From: Desulfosporosinus sp. I2
Lineage (GTDB): Bacteria; Bacillota; Desulfitobacteriia; Desulfitobacteriales; Desulfitobacteriaceae
NCBI RefSeq assembly: GCF_000960765.1
Contig: NZ_JYNH01000010.1
Location: 1 to 64,000 of the forward strand
Direction of reading: 5' to 3'
DNA length: 64,000 nucleotides
The notes beneath the pieces were generated by a model. The model worked only from the letters and a program-made list of their open reading frames with translations. It did not search any database and was not told the DNA's origin. Below are positions 35,503 to 45,142 of this stretch, piece after piece (position 1 is the first letter of the stretch; each line of letters starts with the position of its first letter). The position numbers and the translations under genes were made by a program.

Positions 35503-37173
35503 TTACCTATGTCGTCCCGATCGTTGCCATAACTCTTGGGCATGTTTACGAGTAATCTCGATTTCTCCGCCCCCGAGCATCCGCGCAAGTTCTTCAATGC
35601 GTTCGGATTCTACCAGAGGATCAACTCTCGAACGTGTCCTCGTACCCTCTACCTCTTTGGCGATGCCATAATGAATATCTGCGAATGCAGCAACTTGGGC
35701 TGCATGAGTAATGCAAAAAACTTGTTTTGCAGAGGAGATTTTTGCCAGCTTTTCTCCTACTTTATGAATTGTTCTGCCCCCGACCCCACTATCGACCTCA
35801 TCAAAAATAAACGTTCCGACCGACTCGACGTTTGCTAATAAGCTTTTTAAAGCTAACATTAAACGAGACATCTCCCCTCCGGATGCAACTTTAGCCAAAG
35901 GCTTTGGGGGTTCACCGAGATTGGCAGAAAAGTAAAATTCAATCCGCTCTGCTCCGCCTGTTGTAGGTTCGGTATTTGGCATAAATCGCACTTCAAACCG
36001 ACTTTTCTCCAAGCCTAAATCTGACAGTTCAAGGGCCAGTCCTTCCTCGATTCGCTGTGCAACTTCCAGGCGTTTTCGACTAAGTTGTTTGGCAAGGGTA
36101 TCATAAGCTTTAAGAGTTATTTTTTGATCTTTATGTAAGGTTTCAAATTGCTCCTGGACATGAGTAATTTGATCCAACTCTTGAATCATGCTCGAGCGCT
36201 TTCCCATAATTTCTTCCACTTTTAGCCCGTATTTTCTGAGCTTATTCAGCTGGATAAGCCGATCTTCAATCTGATCAAGCCTTCCTGGTTCAAATTCAAA
36301 ACTATCACGGTAGGTTCTCACCTGTTCAGCTAAGTCTTCCGCCGCATAATAGAGGGATTCAATTTGCTCGATTACATCAAAGGTCCCATCCAATCGATTC
36401 AGTTCCAGGAGTGTTTTTCGAGCTTGGCCTAAAAGATCACAGGCAGCCGGCCTCCCCGAGACGCCTTCATAAAGTGCGACAAAGGCTTCAGAAGTCAGAC
36501 TAGTAATACGTTCCGCATTGTTTAGGCGTTTCTTTTCTTGGGTCAGCTCTTCCTCTTCACCTGGAATGGGGTCAACCTGTTCAATCTCCTCAATTTGATA
36601 ACGTAAGATTTCCTCACGTTTTTGGCGTTCCTCGACCGATATTGACAACTCCTTTTCTTTACGGATCAGAGCTTGATAAGCTTTGGCAGCCTGATTTACC
36701 TTGTTGACTTCGTCTTGAACTCCTCCTAAGGCATCTAATAGCTCTCTATGAGTTTCAGGTCGAAAGAGGGACAAATGTTCAATTTGTCCATGAATATCCA
36801 CGAGTCCTACACACAATGAACGGTAAAGGGTCAGAGGAATTGTACGACCTTGAACACGACAGACGTTTTTTCCTGAGGAGTTCAATTCACGATAGAGGAA
36901 GAGTTGGCCCTCTTCCATAGGATATCCAGCTTTCTCAAGCCTTACCATATTCTCGTGGGCGAGACCTTCGAACACGCCTTCAATTCGCGCCTGTGCTTCT
37001 CCGTGCCGAATAAGATCTGCACTAGCTCGCCCACCTAAGAGAACCCCCAGAGCGTCAATCAACATTGATTTACCTGCGCCAGTCTCTCCCGTAAATACGG
37101 TCAACCCTTGTTTGAAATTCAAGCGAACAGATTCCATTAACCCGAAATTCTCTACGTGCAACTCCGTTAGCAT
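35503..37173 (-). CDS. recN: DNA repair protein RecN
   Basis: 556 aa SMC-like ATPase for double-strand-break repair. Walker A TGETGAGKS near the N-terminus, a coiled-coil middle (about 160-370), ABC signature ASGGEMSRLMLAL, Walker B TFIFDEVDSGVGG. ATG 37173 after AGGAGGG, 10 bases after the argR stop. Same argR-recN order as in Bacillus. Confidence 0.96.
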   Translation of the reverse strand: MLTELHVENFGLMESVRLNFKQGLTVFTGETGAGKSMLIDALGVLLGGRASADLIRHGEAQARIEGVFEGLAHENMVRLEKAGYPMEEGQLFLYRELNSSGKNVCRVQGRTIPLTLYRSLCVGLVDIHGQIEHLSLFRPETHRELLDALGGVQDEVNKVNQAAKAYQALIRKEKELSISVEERQKREEILRYQIEEIEQVDPIPGEEEELTQEKKRLNNAERITSLTSEAFVALYEGVSGRPAACDLLGQARKTLLELNRLDGTFDVIEQIESLYYAAEDLAEQVRTYRDSFEFEPGRLDQIEDRLIQLNKLRKYGLKVEEIMGKRSSMIQELDQITHVQEQFETLHKDQKITLKAYDTLAKQLSRKRLEVAQRIEEGLALELSDLGLEKSRFEVRFMPNTEPTTGGAERIEFYFSANLGEPPKPLAKVASGGEMSRLMLALKSLLANVESVGTFIFDEVDSGVGGRTIHKVGEKLAKISSAKQVFCITHAAQVAAFADIHYGIAKEVEGTRTRSRVDPLVESERIEELARMLGGGEIEITRKHAQELWQRSGRHR

Positions 37174-37183
37174 GACGTCCCTC

Positions 37184-37636
37184 CTATCCAAGCAAGGTGC
37201 TAATCCTGTTCAAAACCGTCGGAACAGCTTCTTTTGGCTTAATAACCAGCAGAATCGTATCATCCCCAGCTATCGTTCCTATAAGCTCTTCCCAATTGCT
37301 ATTATCCATAACTGCCGCTAAGGCATGCGCATTCCCTGGAATGGTACGAATGACGATTAGACTTTCCGTGTCATTGATTGATACCATCGTTTCTCGCAGA
37401 ACACGTTTTAAGCGATCTTGAAGGTTATTGGGATGGGCCTCAGTCGGGGCAGCATAGCGGTAATCATCGCCAGCACCAGGAACTTTAATCAGGCCCATTT
37501 CTTTAATATCTCTAGACACAGTTGCCTGGGTCACCTCAAACCCGGCAAGGCGCAGTTTTTCTGCCAGATCCTCCTGGGTATGGATTGTCTCCTTAGTGAT
37601 TATTTCTTGTACCTTCATCTGGCGACGTGCTTTCAT
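37184..37636 (-). CDS. argR: Arginine repressor ArgR
   Basis: 150 aa. N-terminal winged HTH (FEVTQATVSRDIKEMGL) and C-terminal hexamerisation/arginine-binding domain (GNAHALAAVMD, GTIAGDDTILLV). Controls arginine synthesis and catabolism genes. ATG with AAGGAGG. In many Firmicutes it sits between tlyA/nadK and recN, as here. Confidence 0.95.
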   Translation of the reverse strand: MKARRQMKVQEIITKETIHTQEDLAEKLRLAGFEVTQATVSRDIKEMGLIKVPGAGDDYRYAAPTEAHPNNLQDRLKRVLRETMVSINDTESLIVIRTIPGNAHALAAVMDNSNWEELIGTIAGDDTILLVIKPKEAVPTVLNRISTLLG

Positions 37637-37650
37637 TCACTTGCCTCCTT

Positions 37651-37747
37651 TGCGCGAAGCGCGAGGTTCGATGCTCGATGCGCGAAAATATGACCTCACA
37701 ATTACTCTCCATAATTCGCACCTCGTGCATCGCACTTCGCGCCTCGA
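37651..37747. repeat. Period-7 heptad array, locus B
   Basis: GCGCGAA GCGCGAG then GTTCGAT GCTCGAT then GCGCGAA; after about 30 bases the inverse arm, whose complement reads GCGCGAA GTGCGAT then GCACGAG GTGCGAA. Inverted arms of the same 7-base unit fill the gap between nadK and argR. Confidence 0.82.
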
Positions 37748-37748
37748 A

Positions 37749-38567
37749 TTATTCATGCCAACGGTCTCTCAGTTTTTCTCGTACCACTTGAGGAAAACTT
37801 CTGCTTCCTAAACGAATTAGCAGAGCCTTGATTGGTGACGCTTTGATAATTACAGTTTGACCGGAATAAATCAAGTCATTTTGACGACCATCAAATGTCA
37901 CCCTACATTTTTCCCCATTCGTTAAAAGAATTTGAATTTCTTCCTTTTCTGAAACTACCATAGGACGTGCAGACAGAGAATGCGCGGCTAATGGAGTCAG
38001 CAAAACCGCTTGAACATCGGGGCTGACAATTGGCCCACCTGCCGAAAGCGAATAAGCTGTAGAACCAGTAGGAGTGGACACGATCAAGCCATCTGCAGGA
38101 TAACTCACCGAAAGCTCTCCGGAAAGGTTAACTTGGAGCGTTATGATCCCATCTGTGCTCTCCCTAGAAAAAACAACGTCATTTAAAACCAGATGGGAGA
38201 TATTATCCTTACCTATCCTATTGACAACTGCATTCAACATCAACCGCTCTTGAATTTTATAATCCTGATTCAAAATCTTTTCTAAAGCTCCAAAAACATC
38301 TTCCCGTTCTATTTCACATAGAAATCCTAAACGTCCAAAGTTCACTCCCAAGACAGGAATACCCAACGACGCACCTTCCCGAGCTGCTTGAAGCAGGGTT
38401 CCATCTCCCCCTAAGGAAATAAGAAATTGAGCTTTGCGTTCAAGTATGTCTTCCCATTCCGTTAAAACAAGCCACCCGCGGGCTAGGAACCAATCAATTA
38501 TTTGGCGAGCCAGCGTTAACGTATCCGGTTTACTCATATTTCGCCATAAACCAACGATTTTTTCCAT
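37749..38567 (-). CDS. nadK: NAD kinase
   Basis: 272 aa; phosphorylates NAD to NADP. GGDGTLLQAAREGA, NFGRLGFLCEIE, and the NAD site DGLIVSTPTGSTAYSLSAGG. ATG 38567 is immediately after the tlyA stop; ribosome site weak (GAGACGG within tlyA). Part of the dxs-tlyA-nadK-argR-recN housekeeping operon. Confidence 0.95.
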   Translation of the reverse strand: MEKIVGLWRNMSKPDTLTLARQIIDWFLARGWLVLTEWEDILERKAQFLISLGGDGTLLQAAREGASLGIPVLGVNFGRLGFLCEIEREDVFGALEKILNQDYKIQERLMLNAVVNRIGKDNISHLVLNDVVFSRESTDGIITLQVNLSGELSVSYPADGLIVSTPTGSTAYSLSAGGPIVSPDVQAVLLTPLAAHSLSARPMVVSEKEEIQILLTNGEKCRVTFDGRQNDLIYSGQTVIIKASPIKALLIRLGSRSFPQVVREKLRDRWHE

Positions 38568-38569
38568 CG

Positions 38570-39379
38570 CTATTCCGTCTCTTTCCGAGCGTCGTGAACT
38601 ACGCGTTCCAGCTCTTGATGCCAATCTATGCTTAATTCATCGCCTAAACCCAGCCAAGCTAAGTACTCGATATTTCCCTCAGGACCACGAATTGGCGAAT
38701 AATCCAAACCTAAGATATGAAAGCCTAGCTTTTCCGCCTCACCGAGAACAGTTTGTAATACTTGTTTATGAACATTTTCATCTTTGACAACGCCTTTCTT
38801 TCCCACATGCTCTCGTCCAGCCTCAAATTGTGGTTTCACAAGAGACATGACTTGCCCTCCGTCTTTAAGAATAGCGATCATGGCCGGAAAGATCTTAGTG
38901 ATTGAGATAAATGCGACATCAGAAACGACCCAGTCAACCTTTTCCGGAAGGGAATCCTGATTCAGATAGCGGGCATTCACACGTTCCATGGAGACGACGC
39001 GAGGATCCGTCCGCAGCTTCCAATCCAGCTGTCCGTACCCTACATCCACAGCATAGACTCTTTTAGCGCCATTTTGCAAAGCACAATCCGTAAAGCCTCC
39101 AGTGGAAGAGCCAATATCAGCAACGACTTGATCCTTAAATGGAATCCGGAAGGCATCTACCGCTTTAGCTAATTTTAATCCTCCACGTGAAACAAATGGT
39201 AGAACTTCCCCTTTTAATTCGATCACAGCGTTTTCTGGCAATTCAGCACCTGGCTTGTCTACCCGCTGTCCCCCAACAAACACCACCCCAGCCATAATGG
39301 TTGCTTTCGCCTTTTCACGACTAGACGCCAATCCATTTTTGACCATTAAAATATCAATGCGTTCTTTTCCTTTAGCCAC
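38570..39379 (-). CDS. tlyA: TlyA-family rRNA 2'-O-methyltransferase
   Basis: 269 aa. S4 RNA-binding domain (about 5-65) followed by an FtsJ-like SAM methyltransferase: DIGSSTGGFTDCAL, DVGYGQLDWKL, SDVAFISITKI, LVKPQFEAGRE. Known members 2'-O-methylate 16S/23S rRNA cytidines; some are annotated as hemolysins. GTG start after AAGGAAGG. Confidence 0.93.
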   Translation of the reverse strand: MAKGKERIDILMVKNGLASSREKAKATIMAGVVFVGGQRVDKPGAELPENAVIELKGEVLPFVSRGGLKLAKAVDAFRIPFKDQVVADIGSSTGGFTDCALQNGAKRVYAVDVGYGQLDWKLRTDPRVVSMERVNARYLNQDSLPEKVDWVVSDVAFISITKIFPAMIAILKDGGQVMSLVKPQFEAGREHVGKKGVVKDENVHKQVLQTVLGEAEKLGFHILGLDYSPIRGPEGNIEYLAWLGLGDELSIDWHQELERVVHDARKETE

Positions 39380-39411
39380 TGTATCCCTTCCTTTTATCTA
39401 AGAGAACCCAA

Positions 39412-41298
39412 CTATGATTGTGCCACCCGGCGAAACAATTGCAATCGTTCAGCGGCTTGCACTATACCTTTGATTGATAATCCGTGTGCCATGAAAAGTT
39501 GAGAAATTGATCCTTGCTCGACGAATCCAGGATATCCTAACCGTTCAACCTTTACGTTATTGATACCTTCCTCTTCAAGAAACTCCAAAATCGAGCTTCC
39601 CATACCTCCTTTGAGGGAATGGTCTTCAATAGTAATGAATTTTTTCGTCAGTTGCGCATAGTGGGAAAGTACTTCGCGATCGAGCGGATTAATATAACGC
39701 AAGTTAATGACTGCCGCATCGACACCCTGGTGTCGTAATTCTTGAGCTGCAAGTAAACAGATCTGCACTAAGGGGCCAACCCCTATTAAAGTTACATCTC
39801 GTCCGTCCCGCAATACCTCAGCTTTGCCAATCGGGATTAACTTTAGTGTTTCATCCAATGTCACGCCTTGACCCACTGATCTTGGGTAACGCAAAGCAAC
39901 TGGCCCACTTTGTTGTAAGGCAGTATAAAGCATATGACGCAACTCGTTTTCATCTTTCGGTGCCATAAAAATCAAGTTCGGAATAATTCTAAACATGGAA
40001 ATATCAAAGACTCCGTGATGCGTGGGTCCATCATCCCCGACGACCCCAGCCCGATCGATTGCTAAAACTACATTGGCCTGCTGTAAGCAAACATCGTGCA
40101 GTACTTGGTCATAAGCTCTCTGATAAAACGTAGAATAGATCGCCACGACGGGTTTTAAACCCCCAAATGCTAGTCCTGCAGCAAACGTTACAGCATGTTG
40201 TTCTGCGATTCCAACATCAAAAAAACGTTCTGGGAATTGTTTAGCAAACATATTGAGCCCAGTTCCACTGGGCATAGCGGCTGTGATTGCTACAATCCTC
40301 GAATCTTGACTGGCCAGTGAACAAAGAGTATCTCCGAAAACTGCCGTGTAAGTGGGCGGCGCAGCCTTTTTCGTTATATTTCCAGTCGCTGGGTCAAAGG
40401 GACCCACACCATGAAAGATATCCGGATTTTCCTCTGCAGGCTTATAGCCCTGACCTTTATGTGTTAAGACGTGGACCAGAACGGGGCCCTTTTTATTTTT
40501 AGCTTGGTCCAGTACCTCTTCAAGCAAGGCTTGCTCATGTCCATCAATCGGTCCTAAATACGTGAAACCTAATTCTTCGAAGATAACACCTGGGACAAGC
40601 AGATACTTCAAACTATCTTTTGCTTTAGCCGCCAACTTTGCAACTTTTGTTCCAATACCCGGAATACGTTTGAGGAGGTACTCCAGATCTTCTTTACGTT
40701 TATCATAAAGTGGGTCTGTTCTCAGACGATTAAGATAGGTTGACATTGCCCCTACATTTGGAGAAATCGACATTTCGTTGTCATTCAGAACCACGATTAA
40801 ATTCGTTTCACTATGCCCCGCATGATTTAACGCCTCGAAGGCCATTCCACCGGTCATTGCCCCATCCCCAATTACAGCCACTACGTGGTGTTTCTCCCTT
40901 AGAACATCTCGAGCTTTTGCAAACCCCACAGCTGCTGAAATCGAGGTACTGGAATGTCCAGTTTCAAAGCAATCATGGACACTTTCCCCTCGTTTTGGAA
41001 AACCGGACAGTCCCAGATATTTACGAACGGTCTTAAAACGTTCCAAGCGACCTGTTAATAGCTTATGGACATAAGTCTGATGACCTACATCCCAGACGAT
41101 CTTGTCGTTAGGGCTATCAAATATCCGGTGTAAAGCCAAGGTAAGTTCTACCACTCCAAGGTTCGGCGCCAAATGCCCTCCATTCTTGGAAACCACATCG
41201 ATCATTTCTTGCCGAATCTCCTGTGCTAGCGTTTTTAGCTCGGTCAAGTCTAACAAGCGCAAATCCTTTGGCTCTTGAATTGTCCCGAGTAGCCCCAT
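39412..41298 (-). CDS. dxs: 1-deoxy-D-xylulose-5-phosphate synthase
   Basis: 628 aa. TPP enzyme joining pyruvate and glyceraldehyde 3-phosphate, first step of the MEP isoprenoid pathway. TPP fold [18 protein letters not shown]...[20 protein letters not shown], the second-domain [18 protein letters not shown] and the C-terminal transketolase domain. ATG after GAGGGGG. Upstream isoprenoid gene ispA is in the same run. Confidence 0.97.
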   Translation of the reverse strand: MGLLGTIQEPKDLRLLDLTELKTLAQEIRQEMIDVVSKNGGHLAPNLGVVELTLALHRIFDSPNDKIVWDVGHQTYVHKLLTGRLERFKTVRKYLGLSGFPKRGESVHDCFETGHSSTSISAAVGFAKARDVLREKHHVVAVIGDGAMTGGMAFEALNHAGHSETNLIVVLNDNEMSISPNVGAMSTYLNRLRTDPLYDKRKEDLEYLLKRIPGIGTKVAKLAAKAKDSLKYLLVPGVIFEELGFTYLGPIDGHEQALLEEVLDQAKNKKGPVLVHVLTHKGQGYKPAEENPDIFHGVGPFDPATGNITKKAAPPTYTAVFGDTLCSLASQDSRIVAITAAMPSGTGLNMFAKQFPERFFDVGIAEQHAVTFAAGLAFGGLKPVVAIYSTFYQRAYDQVLHDVCLQQANVVLAIDRAGVVGDDGPTHHGVFDISMFRIIPNLIFMAPKDENELRHMLYTALQQSGPVALRYPRSVGQGVTLDETLKLIPIGKAEVLRDGRDVTLIGVGPLVQICLLAAQELRHQGVDAAVINLRYINPLDREVLSHYAQLTKKFITIEDHSLKGGMGSSILEFLEEEGINNVKVERLGYPGFVEQGSISQLFMAHGLSIKGIVQAAERLQLFRRVAQS

Positions 41299-41343
41299 CC
41301 TTTTTGCCCCCTCATTTTTTCGGTCCGGTTAAGTCCCAATTCT

Positions 41344-41784
41344 TTAAAATAAGAGCCCCACACTAATCCCTACCAGTACACCCCCGAAAACCTCCAAAGG
41401 TGTGTGGCCTATCAATTCCTTTAACTTCTTTTGGGCAGGGTCAGGGCCATGATATAAGCGTTCAATTAACAAATTAAGAACTTCTGCCTGTTTGCCTGCT
41501 GCACGTCGTACCCCAGCAGCATCATAGAGTACTATCATACCAAAAACTGTGGCTACTGCAAAAATTGGTGAATTCCATCCATAGTATTTCCCAATTCCCA
41601 AGGCTAAAGCGCTTACCGTTGCGGAATGGGAACTTGGAAAACCACCAGAGCTCATCATTAAATGAAAGCTCAGTTTTTTTAGTATAATGAGATTGACTAT
41701 GACTTTCAGTATTTGGGCAATCAGCCATGCTGTTATAGCAGAATTTAAAATAGCATTGTTTAAAATACTTGGGATTATTGGCAT
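41344..41784 (-). CDS. Divergent PAP2-family membrane protein (DUF212)
   Basis: 146 aa with three to four membrane segments. Acid-phosphatase-like core SSGGFPSSHSATVSALALGIG and the later DAAGVRR...HTPLEVFGGVLVG. The His and Ser residues match the PAP2 phosphatase active site in part; members are thought to act on polyprenyl or lipid phosphates. ATG after AAGAGGT. Lies between dxs and ispA, in keeping with an isoprenoid lipid role (inference). Confidence 0.85.
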   Translation of the reverse strand: MPIIPSILNNAILNSAITAWLIAQILKVIVNLIILKKLSFHLMMSSGGFPSSHSATVSALALGIGKYYGWNSPIFAVATVFGMIVLYDAAGVRRAAGKQAEVLNLLIERLYHGPDPAQKKLKELIGHTPLEVFGGVLVGISVGLLF

Positions 41785-41798
41785 ACAAACGACCTCTT

Positions 41799-42674
41799 TT
41801 AATGCTGACGTTGTTCAATATAGTAGGCTAAATCACTTAAAAAAATTGGCTCTTCGCCAAAGGGCTTTAACGCAAACAATGCGGCTTGGATTTGGGCATG
41901 TAACTGCTGCTCCGCACCCTTTAATCCTAGCAAAGAAACATAAGTCGCCTTATTTTGACGCTGGTCACTACCAGCTGGCTTTCCAAGAGTCTCACTATCC
42001 CCAACAACATCTAAAATATCATCTTTAATCTGGAAAGCTAATCCCAAGGCTTGAGCATAGCTGGTCAAGGCCTGAATCTGCTCCTCGGTGCCCCCAGCCA
42101 AAATCCCACCGAGCCGGGCAGAAGCCGTCAGCAAGGCACCGGTCTTCGCTTTATGAATCTCCTCAATCTCGTTCAAGGTCAGTAATTTTCCCTCTCCAGC
42201 TACATCAGCAACTTGCCCCCCAACCATACCGGTCTTTCCGGCTGCAATGGCAACGTCTCGAATAATGCGCAGTTGTCTTTCAGGTTGACCCAGTTGAGGA
42301 TTTGCCAATAATTCGAAGGCATAGGTTAGCAATGCGTCTCCAGCTAAGATAGCGTTAGCTTCCCCGAAAACCTTGTGATTAGATAATCTTCCCCTTCGGT
42401 AGTCGTCATTATCCATGGCTGGTAAATCATCATGAATCAAGGAGTATGTATGAATGAGTTCTAGCGCAACAGCCGCAGGTACTATGAGTTCCGGATTACC
42501 ACCGACAGTTTCCGCCGAAGCCAGTGCTAAAACAGGTCGAATCCGTTTACCTCCGCCAACCAGAGAATAGTACATACTTTGATTCAAGACATCGTCTTCC
42601 CACGGTAATTGGGCAAGAGTTTGTTCAAACATTGTAAGATAACGTTGGAACGTTTCCTTAAACACGCTGTTCAT
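41799..42674 (-). CDS. ispA: Polyprenyl (farnesyl/geranylgeranyl) diphosphate synthase
   Basis: 291 aa. FARM IHDDLPAMDND with the first DDxxD, and SARM FQIKDDILDVVGD with the second; GGGKRIRPVLALA is the N-terminal substrate block. Builds farnesyl or geranylgeranyl diphosphate from IPP. ATG 42674 overlaps the xseB end; GGGAAGG just before it may instead serve a GTG three codons later. Start uncertain by a few residues. Confidence 0.93.
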   Translation of the reverse strand: MNSVFKETFQRYLTMFEQTLAQLPWEDDVLNQSMYYSLVGGGKRIRPVLALASAETVGGNPELIVPAAVALELIHTYSLIHDDLPAMDNDDYRRGRLSNHKVFGEANAILAGDALLTYAFELLANPQLGQPERQLRIIRDVAIAAGKTGMVGGQVADVAGEGKLLTLNEIEEIHKAKTGALLTASARLGGILAGGTEEQIQALTSYAQALGLAFQIKDDILDVVGDSETLGKPAGSDQRQNKATYVSLLGLKGAEQQLHAQIQAALFALKPFGEEPIFLSDLAYYIEQRQH

Positions 42675-43014
42675 CCTTCCCATCAAAACTGGCAGGTCTT
42701 ATCTGCAACTGTCCATCAGGACCTTCAAGTAGAATTTCCATCTGTTTTTCCGCTAGATCCAAGACATTAGAACAATGCTGAATTAGACCCACACCCTCCT
42801 TGAAAAGGTTTAAAGCCTTTTCCAAGGGAAGGTCTTTTTGTTCAAGAGTTTTAACAATTAGTTCTAAATTCTCAAGCCCTTTTTCTAGGGTCATGACTTC
42901 TGATTTCTGTTCATTACTATCAGCTTGCGTTTCCTCAAAGGCAAGCACTTCTTCAATAACCACTTCCCCAGAAGGCTCCTGAAAGAGGTCATCAAGCCAT
43001 TTGTCTTTGCTCAT
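42658..43014 (-). CDS. xseB: Exodeoxyribonuclease VII small subunit with N-terminal extension
   Basis: 118 aa. The XseB core (MTLEKGLENLELIVKTLEQK, LPLEKALNLFKEGVGLI, LDLAEKQMEILLE) begins only at about residue 40; family members are usually about 75-85 aa. The first 39 residues are acidic (LFQEPSGEVVIEEVLAFEE) and unlike anything I recognise. An internal ATG (MTLEKG) exists, but the first ATG follows the xseA stop by 3 bases. Four-base spacing to xseA implies coupling. Confidence 0.85.
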   Translation of the reverse strand: MSKDKWLDDLFQEPSGEVVIEEVLAFEETQADSNEQKSEVMTLEKGLENLELIVKTLEQKDLPLEKALNLFKEGVGLIQHCSNVLDLAEKQMEILLEGPDGQLQIRPASFDGKDEQRV

Positions 43015-43017
43015 GGA

Positions 43018-44220
43018 TTAAAACTCCTTCTCTAACACTTCGCAACGCAGACTTCCTTCTCCTAGGCGAACCCGTATCTGCTGGTGGCACTCCACCTGAT
43101 CCATTGAACGCAGGAGGTTCCCTTCTTGATCATACGTCAACGAGTATCCTCGGCCTAAAATAGCCAAGGGACTCAACAGGTTTAGCTTGGCAGCGAATAG
43201 TTTTAGTATACCATTTTTATCCGCTACAAATCTAGTCAAGCCTTCTTGAAGGCGCATTTGTAGTGTATCCAAGCGTTGTCGATTTTGATCAATACGCCAA
43301 AAAGGATCTTTAAGGGGTCCTCTATTAGAGATTCGATCCAGACTCTGACGCCTTCGCTCAATGAGTGTTCCCATTGCACTTTGAAGTTGAACAAAAAGTT
43401 GATTCACTTGAAACTGCAAATCCTGTAAAATAGGCACAGCCAACTCGGCAGCTGCAGACGGAGTCGGAGCTCGAAGGTCTGCCACATAGTCCGAGATAGT
43501 CACATCTGTTTCATGCCCAACTGCAGAAATTACGGGTATTACCGATGCGGCAATCGCGCGAGCCACTACTTCAGTATTAAAAGCCCAAAGTTCTTCCAGT
43601 GATCCCCCACCTCGACCGACAATGATCACATCGACCGTTCTTAAGCGATTGAGCCGAGCGATCGCCTGAGCCACTTCTCGAGGCGCCGCCTCCCCCTGTA
43701 CAGCTGTAGGCGCTAATACCCAAGACATCTTAGGGTGCCGACGTTCCATAATGTTAAGGATATCTCGAATTGCCGCTCCAGTCGGACTCGTCACAATCCC
43801 AATTCGCCTAGGATAACGGGGGATTTCCTTTTTTCGCATGGGATCGAATAACCCTTCCCCAGCAAGTTTTAGTTTAAGTTGCTCAAACGCCAGGTAAAGT
43901 TGGCCTAATCCACTTGGTTCCATCTCTTCGGCGTAAAACTGAATCGTGCCCTCACGCTCGTATATACGGATATTTCCCCGAATGATCACTTTTAACCCAT
44001 CTGTTGGGATAAAACGCGCGCGTTCTGATCGGCTTTTAAACATTACCCCTTTAAGACTCGATAACTCGTCTTTCAGGGTAAAATACCAATGCCCAGAGGC
44101 GCGATGATTCTTGAAGTTGGAAAGCTCACCGCTGATCCAACAATTTTGCAGTTCCCCTCGTTCCTGTAGAACGTAGCCAATTTGACTGACAAGTTCAGAT
44201 ACTGTCCATATCTTTGGCAC
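43018..44220 (-). CDS. xseA: Exodeoxyribonuclease VII large subunit
   Basis: 400 aa. N-terminal OB fold (GELSNFKNHRASGHWYFTLKD), then the catalytic exonuclease VII domain (GIVTSPTGAAIRDILNI, RGGGSLEELWAFN, PVISAVGHETDVTISDYVADLRAPTPSAAAE) and a C-terminal coiled coil. GTG start at 44220 with GAGGTG upstream; the ATG at 44244 has no ribosome site. Degrades single-stranded DNA with XseB. Confidence 0.94.
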   Translation of the reverse strand: MPKIWTVSELVSQIGYVLQERGELQNCWISGELSNFKNHRASGHWYFTLKDELSSLKGVMFKSRSERARFIPTDGLKVIIRGNIRIYEREGTIQFYAEEMEPSGLGQLYLAFEQLKLKLAGEGLFDPMRKKEIPRYPRRIGIVTSPTGAAIRDILNIMERRHPKMSWVLAPTAVQGEAAPREVAQAIARLNRLRTVDVIIVGRGGGSLEELWAFNTEVVARAIAASVIPVISAVGHETDVTISDYVADLRAPTPSAAAELAVPILQDLQFQVNQLFVQLQSAMGTLIERRRQSLDRISNRGPLKDPFWRIDQNRQRLDTLQMRLQEGLTRFVADKNGILKLFAAKLNLLSPLAILGRGYSLTYDQEGNLLRSMDQVECHQQIRVRLGEGSLRCEVLEKEF

Positions 44221-44250
44221 AAACTTCACCTCAATGCCTATCATAACATA

Positions 44251-44288
44251 AAGAAAAGGGGGGATAAAATAATTCCCCCCTTTTCTTT
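44251..44288. terminator. Terminator hairpin upstream of xseA
   Basis: AAGAAAAGGGGGG / CCCCCCTTTTCTT, a long G:C stem with a 12-base loop and T-rich tail in both directions. Located between the fchA end and the xseA start, 31 bases before xseA, so it isolates xseA from fchA. Confidence 0.7.
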
Positions 44289-44290
44289 AT

Positions 44291-44508
44291 GTCGAGGCGC
44301 GATGCGCGAGGTTCGAGGTTCGATCGTTGAATGTCGCACATGAAGCCTCTTACATAAATTCAGCTAAAACCTAGGATGAGTGCAAAACTTCATCCTAGGT
44401 TTTCTTCTCAGTTATCCTATAAATTGCCGCTTAAACTTCGTGCATCGAGCCTCGATCATCGAGCCTCTTAATTCGTGCATCGAGCCTCGAACCTCGCGCT
44501 TCGCGCTT
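44291..44508. repeat. Period-7 heptad array, locus C
   Basis: Left arm (44291-44325): GTCGAG GCGCGAT then GCGCGAG GTTCGAG then GTTCGAT. Right arms (44438-44508) are inverse: complement reads GCGCGAA GCGCGAG then GTTCGAG GCTCGAT then GCACGAA, plus a shorter array CGAGCCTCGATCATCGAG. A terminator hairpin sits between the arms. This is the largest of the four loci. Confidence 0.82.
44366..44404 (-). terminator. Intrinsic terminator of fchA
   Basis: AAACCTAGGATGA / TCATCCTAGGTTT, 13-bp stem with 10-base loop; minus strand continues TTTTAGC. It lies between the two arms of repeat locus C. Confidence 0.8.
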
Positions 44509-45142
44509 ACATCCGACTTTGTACCACAGCGACTGTCTCGGCACAAATAAGCGCAGCTTGTTCGAAGAGACGAGCGCGTTCAGCCTTAACTCGCTCTTGA
44601 TATCCTTCATCTTTAATTCCGGGAAGGTTTATATCGACACTAAGCATAGCTGATTTAAGGGCACTTTCAGCCAGATAAGCAGACACGCCGACATCACTAA
44701 TTGCACCTTTATTTCCGATTGGAGCTAACTTCTGTGCTAATTGCAATACTCTGAAACAGTTTTGGGAAATTCCGAGTGGAGTATCCGTTGCTGAGACTAA
44801 GACCTCCTGCATTTTGCCAGCACGAACAGCCTTTTCCTCATCTGTGCCTTTTGGTAATTTCAGAACATCCATGAAATTGGAGAATTCGGCAATATCCTGG
44901 CTTAACCCAGTCTTCAACAAACCAAGGACTTTTTCCGCTTCAGCCAAAATCTCTTTCACTTCAGGTTCAACCTCTTTATACTTCTCCTTACCGACTGTCA
45001 GGTTAGCCACCATACAGGTCATAGAGGCAGCCAGTGCTCCAACATAGGCAGAAACACTTCCACCACCCGGAGTTGGTGAAGAACTAGCAGACACCGTCAA
45101 AAATTCCTCCGTCGTCCACTCCCAAATCTTATTCATATCCAT
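44507..45142 (-). CDS. fchA: Methenyltetrahydrofolate cyclohydrolase (FchA/FTCD family)
   Basis: 211 aa helical formiminotransferase-cyclodeaminase-type protein: SPTPGGGSVSAYVGALAASM near the N-terminus, and NKGAISDVGVSAYLAE. Converts methenyl-THF to formyl-THF in one-carbon metabolism (Wood-Ljungdahl methyl branch or purine-fermenting pathways). Start overlaps the folD stop (TAATG), so co-translated with folD. Confidence 0.9.
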   Translation of the reverse strand: MDMNKIWEWTTEEFLTVSASSSPTPGGGSVSAYVGALAASMTCMVANLTVGKEKYKEVEPEVKEILAEAEKVLGLLKTGLSQDIAEFSNFMDVLKLPKGTDEEKAVRAGKMQEVLVSATDTPLGISQNCFRVLQLAQKLAPIGNKGAISDVGVSAYLAESALKSAMLSVDINLPGIKDEGYQERVKAERARLFEQAALICAETVAVVQSRM

